A stretch of DNA of 64,000 bases from Ricordea florida (lineage: Eukaryota; Cnidaria; Anthozoa; Corallimorpharia; Ricordeidae): the NCBI GenBank assembly GCA_949710005.1, contig OX453273.1, positions 5,407,706-5,471,705 of the forward strand, read 5' to 3'. Below the pieces are notes generated by a model. The model saw nothing but the letters and a program-made list of their open reading frames with translations, searched no databases and had not been told where the DNA came from. A program made the position numbers and the translations under genes. Position 1 is the first letter of the stretch, and every line of letters starts with the position of its first letter. Shown here in pieces: positions 59,091 to 64,000 of this stretch.

Positions 59091-60982
59091 CAGTTTGAAA
59101 AGCATACTGTACTTGGACGATAGATCAAGACTAAACACTAAGAGGTAGTGACATTCAAATGCGCGAAAATGCTACTATTCAACTTAACTGAATTACATTT
59201 AATGATCTGCCATTTTAAAGTGACCGTACCACAGCGACTATCCAACTAGATGCATCGTTCTCACTGGTCTACACTCGCAATTGGTTGAAAAGACATTAAT
59301 TTACTTTAAAACTTTGTATAATAAAATGAGAGCACGTTACTAACGGTGATAACGTACACATGATAAACGCTTCAAGTTTAACATGTCACCGGTCTCAACG
59401 ATTGAACAAATTCATCAGCATTTCCAACTTTGTTTGATGAAAACCAAAGATTCTTTTACCTTGCCTTGAGCTGATTAATCTTTTTCTGTTATTGCACCCT
59501 TACATCTAATTTATATATGTCTCATTCATGTTTATAAATCATTCGTAACATAAGGTAAAATTTTCAGTTTGAATTCCTGCATTGAATCTGTCAAGTTCAA
59601 CAGTTTTAGCCTGGATAATTTTTTTAAATTTATCGTAAGGTGCCTCAATTCTTGGATTTCAGAGAAAATCTTATCCTATTAATCTCAGTACATTGTATGG
59701 CAACTAAACTGCCTCAATAGAAATGCCTATTTATAATGTTTGAATAGAATTTGTAGGCAGATCGGAAAGCATTTGAGTAAACCCGCAAAGAAGTCACACT
59801 GATCAAATTTTACGTCAAAAAATTTAGTCCTGAAAAAAACTGAAGACATACTATCGAACGAAGAACATGACCTTTAATGAAAACCCAGCACCTCCTGCAG
59901 CTGCTATGCTCCACCTTAGAAGAACTATAAAACATTTTATTTCAATTGCCATTGCAAAATTAGTGAACTTAAATTAAATTTAAATACTGTAATCTTTTCC
60001 TGTATCCATAATGCAGGGAATATTTAACCTCGCCGCCCATTTATTTCAATGTTTATTCAAAACAAAAAGTCCCAGTTTGCATCACGTATAGAGGTCTCCA
60101 ATACTCCAATGTCGCAAATCACAGGGGAAGAAAAATTGTACTGAAATAATTATAAAGGTTCTCGGTATTAGTAAAGTCATTTCTGACTGTTCGTACTGGG
60201 AGAAATCGGTTTGAGTAACTGAGCATCAATGTTAAGACAATAGTCCTTTCTTTCTGACATAGAGATCTAAGCTGATTCATTGGAAAATAGAGAGAAGAGA
60301 ACTAGTGCTCTTTCGAACAGAGGATGAAATAACTCTTTAGAATTTTGCAAGAATGTCTCGCTGCTAGAGCTATTTGTTTATAATTTCACCAGTAAAAAAG
60401 TGGAGACAATGAAACCATGCACGAACTAAAAGCAGTGACTTGGTACTCCATGTGTCTCCGTCGTCAATATCATGCTAGACAAAAACAAAAGACAAAACAA
60501 GCAAGAAACATTGACTAAAAAATACACTTCAGAATAAAGCGGTTCTGTTCCATTTGGGTGAAAATGGAGTGTTTTCTGTCTAAAAGATGAATTCAAAACC
60601 ACAGTTTGAGTTTATACTAGCAGAATTCCTGTCGTCAGATGGCGCGACTACTGATCAGATAATTGATGAAGTGAGAGAGCGAACAGTTGTTCCAGAATAC
60701 CTTCTTCTGATGGGGCAAGCATATTTCACCTCGACTTATGAATGTGCTTTTCGCTGGAGGAACTATCAGACAAAGAACCGGTTAGATAAATCATTTTTTC
60801 TTCTCTCAACTTCGATACTGGCTCAGAAAGACATTACAAAACGCCAAGAAGATAACTCACTTAGTTTTTGGTTCAATATTGCTATGCCCCACAAGGCCAT
60901 AACAGACAAAAATACAGGAATATATATATATATATATATAGTTGCTGCGGGAGAAAAAAACACACAAACAAACTACGGGTTT

Positions 60983-61025
60983 ATCCCTACAAGCCTGTTT
61001 CGTGGTTGCCCACTCATCAGGGGAT
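60983..61025 (-). ncRNA. Type I hammerhead ribozyme motif, minus strand
   Basis: Exact mirror of the plus-strand motif about the palindrome centre, with the same stems, core and cleavage site. Because both lie in one perfect palindrome, a transcript from either strand could either form the ribozyme or fold into one long hairpin. Confidence 0.82.
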
Positions 61026-61068
61026 ATCCCCTGATGAGTGGGCAACCACGAAACAGGCTTGTAGGGAT
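61026..61068 (+). ncRNA. Type I hammerhead ribozyme motif, plus strand
   Basis: All core parts are present in order. Stem I: AUCCC (61026-61030) with GGGAU (61064-61068). Core CUGAUGA (61031-61037). Stem II: GUGG-GCAA-CCAC (61038-61049). Core GAA (61050-61052). Stem III: ACA-GGCU-UGU (61053-61062). Cleavage nucleotide A61063, so cleavage would fall between 61063 and 61064. The very short stem III is typical of the minimal ribozymes known from Penelope-like elements and animal retrozymes. Confidence 0.85.
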
Positions 61069-61169
61069 AAACCCGTAGTTTGTTTGTGTGTTTTTTTCTC
61101 CCGCAGCAACTACTTCGCTCTACGTTCACGTATTGAGCACTGTTTTACGATTAATCAACTTTTACAATT

Positions 61170-61182
61170 TATATATATATAT

Positions 61183-61217
<35 letters not shown>

Positions 61218-61243
61218 TATATATATATATCCATATATATATG
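61170..61243 (+). repeat. (AT)n / (TAGA)n microsatellite
   Basis: ATATATAT, eight TAGA units, then ATATATAT again. Lies in goosecoid intron 2 beside the ribozyme palindrome. Confidence 0.9.
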
Positions 61244-63040
61244 AGGTGGACGTTTGCTTCAAACCTGCGTAAGAGGGGCAAAAAAAGAATCTTATAACAG
61301 CATAACGAGTGTAGATAATTCACATGTGTTGTGAATTCCATCAATTACGGCTTCTATTCTTATGCGTTTTTCTTCAAGCAGTCCTTTATAAAGATTTCGT
61401 CTACTACAGCTCGTTTAGTACAAGAAATTCTGGTTTACAAATCTACAAACGCTTTTCGCCATACCGCGGAGGGGAACATTCTTCCTGCGTGCATTAAAAC
61501 TGACCTTAGACAGTAAAGACTTTCTACGAACAGCAAAATTTAAACGCTTTCCAAAATAAAAAAAATTTCAGCTCGAAGCTATTTGAAATAACAGGAACCA
61601 AAGGAACAGATTCTCTCTTTTTTACATCCATGATGGCAGCCAAATATTCCTTCCTTCTTTACCTCGTTTCAGTTTTTTTAAGCATGAAAAACCAAGCAAT
61701 AGCTTTTGTACGTTTTCATGTACAGCGAAACTTCTAGAATATCTTTTCCTGATACAATTAAACAATTAATTCTTAGGGTATATAACGCGCGATATTTCAC
61801 ACTTCTGAAGACTTGAAGTCGCCACGAGGCAAAATCTGTTTATCAAACACATTAACCACAGGTTTGACAACTTTAAAATGTCTTCCAAGTGAACTAAGTC
61901 TTTCCCTACAACAATTATTGATGAGATTGACATTAGTTAAGTAAATGGTAAAGAACTCTCAGAAGCAAAGTCTCTCTGTGACATTTCATGAGGGCGTAAC
62001 TCAATTATGTATGGAAGCGAATGGCGCGCCATCATGGCGGGCACGCATAGACCCCTTTCAAAATCATCTCAGCCTGGTTCTTTCTAATGGTGTCTATGCT
62101 CATGACTGTTTAACAACTAAAACGAATTCTGTTGATTTACGCTTAGGTTGCTGGAAAACGAAATTTCAAAACAGATTACGAATGTACCTGACGTATGAGA
62201 TAGGCACTCTGGAAACGACATTGTTTTCACTCTTCCTCGAGGTTTAACACCTTTGAGACGAGCATAATCCTGGTCCATGGAAACTCCCTCTGATCATAAA
62301 AGCTGCTTCAAGTTCTCAAAGAAGACTTTTCAAATTGAGCGAAGAAACAGTTGCAGTTTAGGTCGCTGCCTTCTCAACCCAGACCCATAACCATAGAATA
62401 TCGGAATGTCGGTGTCACTCAAAACTCTGGACGTGCAGGGCCACTACTGGCATTCAACTGAAATCATTAATCTTACCAGTTTGACAGGGATACGCTATCG
62501 TATTTACCCCACAATTATTGAGATTAGGTCGCGGCTCTTTTAGGGCAGCCAGCAATAGCAACACGGCCATTGGGAAGTAAAATGAGAAGTGTTTGTCCAA
62601 GACATCAAAAGGTTTGAGGCTTGCTCAGTTATGCGCGCGAAAAGGGAGTTTCTTGCGATTTTCATTAAAAAAGAATTGTTTAGAATTATCCAAATAACAT
62701 AATTTTTTGAGAAAAGAATGCCATAAATGTTGTCTCCTTAGTGATTTTTATCTCGATGCAGAATTTATATCAGTGTTTTAGGAATTTTTTGGTTTCCTCA
62801 TTTAAGAGGCGGTGAGTGGCCCGAATTACTTTTACAGTGCGTTTCCGCCATTAGATGGCTGTAGATGGCTGAAAGGTCATTTTGTAACAAGCATTTACCC
62901 TCTCCAGCTTCTGTAAGGGTAAAGTAGGGGATTAAGTAGTGCCAATATCAGGAGCAATAGTTTGTATTTGTACATTTTAAACAAAGAGATGGGAAACACG
63001 CACGAATGCATCGGCTCTAAACATAATAAATCATTCTTAC

Positions 63041-63222
63041 CTCGACCCGTTCTTCCTTTAGATCCACCTTGATTGCCAACTCCTCTCTCAGAAGCACGTC
63101 GGGGTAATGAGTTTTTTGAAAGGTTCCCTCTAATAATTCCAGTTGCTCTTCTGAGAAAATTGTTCGATGTCTTCTCTTGCGCTTCGGCTGTGAGCGAAGA
63201 ATTTCAGAAAATCGCGGAAATC
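63041..63222 (-). CDS. gsc: Goosecoid-like homeobox gene, exon 2 (homeodomain residues 1-46)
   Basis: After TTTCAG the exon reads [20 protein letters not shown], then [20 protein letters not shown] and [20 protein letters not shown], the Goosecoid homeodomain up to residue 46. It is followed by the donor GTAAGA. As in the Otx gene the intron falls between residues 46 and 47. The exon completes the split Gly codon left by exon 1 (phase 1). Confidence 0.93.
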
Positions 63223-63635
63223 CTGAAATATTGCAAACAAACATTGATTCGAGAAAGATGTTGCAGGGTCTGGCAAGCTTCAGAGCGATTCCCCGTGGAT
63301 CGTACAGTAAGCATCTGTTGTGTAAATTCGCTAAGCTTTTGAAACTTTAATCTGTGGGTGTAAAAGTCTCGTAGATTGAACGCATTAAAGCGTTAGCGAG
63401 ACCTAGAAAGGCCGAAATCACTTAAGTACTTGATGCGCAGCGATCGGCGATCTGAAAATCCGATGACAGCACGTTGTGGGGAAAGCAGAACTGCCTGCTC
63501 TGTAATCTGCAACAGAACTAAGACAACCACGTGTTGACCATCTGTTGGCATTGCCAGATATTCAGGTAAAATCGTACAAGGAACATAATCTGCCTGTTGA
63601 GTTAAAGACAATGTGAAGAAACTCTAGTACAGTAC
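63223..63635 (-). other. gsc: Goosecoid intron 1
   Basis: A 413-bp intron with donor GTACTG and acceptor TTTCAG. Nothing else seen in it. Confidence 0.8.
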
Positions 63636-63759
63636 CTATGTAACCCGGTGCCATCGGTATAATTGGGTACGGGTGTGGGAGCGAGCATGGAGTACATCGC
63701 CGGTGGGTCGGCCGTGAAAGGATGCTTTCTATCGTGAACGAAGACCTGAAAGCAGACAT
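63636..63759 (-). CDS. gsc: Goosecoid-like homeobox gene, exon 1 (eh1 repressor motif)
   Basis: I choose the ATG giving MSAFRSSFTIESILSRPTHR because it puts the eh1/GEH motif FTIESILS close to the N-terminus as in other Goosecoid proteins; eh1 recruits Groucho/TLE corepressors. The exon ends ATAG followed by GTACTG, with one base carried into exon 2. An in-frame ATG further upstream (MHIAPIS) exists but the residues after it look like 5' UTR. Confidence 0.82.
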
Positions 63760-64000
63760 AGCTTCTGATGTCAAATCTGCGTTAAGCCAACGATCTCTTA
63801 AACGCTGGGTCCTTAAACGCTGAACAACAAATGGCCGGAAGGGATGTCTGCTCGCGGGGTCACCGAATCGCGCTGACTGACTGATAGGGGCAATATGCAT
63901 GGCGTTTTGTAGCCAAAAAGGATTTACGAATTACTTACAGTGTTAATTCGTTACGTCATAAGAGGTGTTTGTCTACGAGAAACAAGTACTTCGCGGTCGG
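63760..64000 (-). other. gsc: Goosecoid 5' UTR/promoter region
   Basis: Upstream of the chosen start codon to the window edge. No TATA-like element or binding site that I could defend. Confidence 0.4.

Larger units (their letters stand above)
60941..61110. repeat. Perfect 170-bp palindrome (85-bp arms, no spacer)
   Basis: The left arm begins GTTGCTGCGGGAGAAAAAAA and the right arm ends with its complement. I compared all 85 positions and found no mismatch. The centre is GGGGATATCCCC. An (AT)n run lies immediately to the left; another AT/TAGA microsatellite lies 60 bp to the right. Each arm contributes half of a hammerhead ribozyme, one per strand. Confidence 0.93.
58853..63040 (-). other. gsc: Goosecoid intron 2
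   Basis: A 4.2-kb intron bounded by GTAAGA (donor side at 63040) and TTTCAG (acceptor side at 58853). It contains one copy of the 105-bp repeat, the ribozyme palindrome and a microsatellite. I recognise no other exon in it. Confidence 0.85.

Noticed and set aside
60587..61078. Open frame on the + strand in goosecoid intron 2, about 115 residues before an AT repeat
   Set aside because: Composition looks moderately coding-like but I recognise no family, it is antisense within an intron, and it runs into a microsatellite and the ribozyme palindrome. Without a second copy or transcript I cannot support it as a gene.
61171..61243. CRISPR-like array
   Set aside because: The periodic sequence is a simple TAGA/AT microsatellite; there are no spacers and no cas genes, and the DNA is eukaryotic.

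Overview
This window looks like animal, most likely cnidarian (a stony coral or a sea anemone), nuclear DNA. The basis is spliced homeobox genes split at a conserved PRD-class intron, long AT-rich introns, many foldback and hAT/Harbinger-like small repeats, CR1/L2-type non-LTR retrotransposons, and two complete-length Polinton (Maverick)-like elements whose small accessory proteins resemble families I recall from coral, anemone and Hydra genomes. The taxon is inference; no database was searched.

Layout. The left edge (197-2648, + strand) carries the last two coding exons of an Otx gene. A repeat-rich spacer follows (MITEs at about 4.4, 5.9 and 7.0 kb; a 57-bp coding tandem repeat at 8.8-9.3 kb). 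Polinton-like element 1 occupies 9745-25640. At 27.1-29.06 kb lies a 5'-truncated, broken L2/CR1-like retrotransposon, then about 6.5 kb of microsatellites and MITEs. At 35.6-54.8 kb is a second non-LTR retrotransposon (2A-like peptide, PHD-like finger, EEP endonuclease, reverse transcriptase), split at its endonuclease/RT junction by Polinton-like element 2 (about 37138-52667). The right edge (58526-63759, - strand) is a three-exon goosecoid-like homeobox gene. Its second intron contains a perfect 170-bp palindrome that encodes a hammerhead ribozyme on both strands.

The two Polinton-like elements share nearly the same gene set: protein-primed type DNA polymerase B with an N-terminal SAP-like segment, a DDE integrase, an A32/FtsK-like packaging ATPase, a putative major capsid protein, a putative minor capsid (penton) protein, a putative DUF2738-type ssDNA-binding protein, several small membrane proteins, a coiled-coil membrane protein, a large C-terminally anchored protein, a fast-evolving acidic protein, and a terminal protein made of a SAP-like segment plus Cys/His repeats. 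They are not recent duplicates: proteins are well conserved but third codon positions differ widely, and one gene has moved. Each copy carries different breaks (element 1: polymerase frameshift, nonsense codon in the DUF2738-like gene, broken start of a membrane-protein gene; element 2: frameshift in the anchored protein, internal deletion in the minor capsid gene).

The most striking system-level features of these elements are: (i) the terminal inverted repeats run into the coding sequence of both terminal genes, so polymerase and Cys-repeat protein begin with the same promoter and the same SAP-like residues; (ii) every convergent gene junction carries a related hairpin, probably a two-way terminator or 3'-end signal; (iii) two recurrent upstream boxes (ATCTAAAGAT and AAAGTATCTTATAAAT) precede virion-type genes; (iv) both elements end in a shared AGATGTAnAAAGCGG motif, while the rest of the TIR is unrelated.
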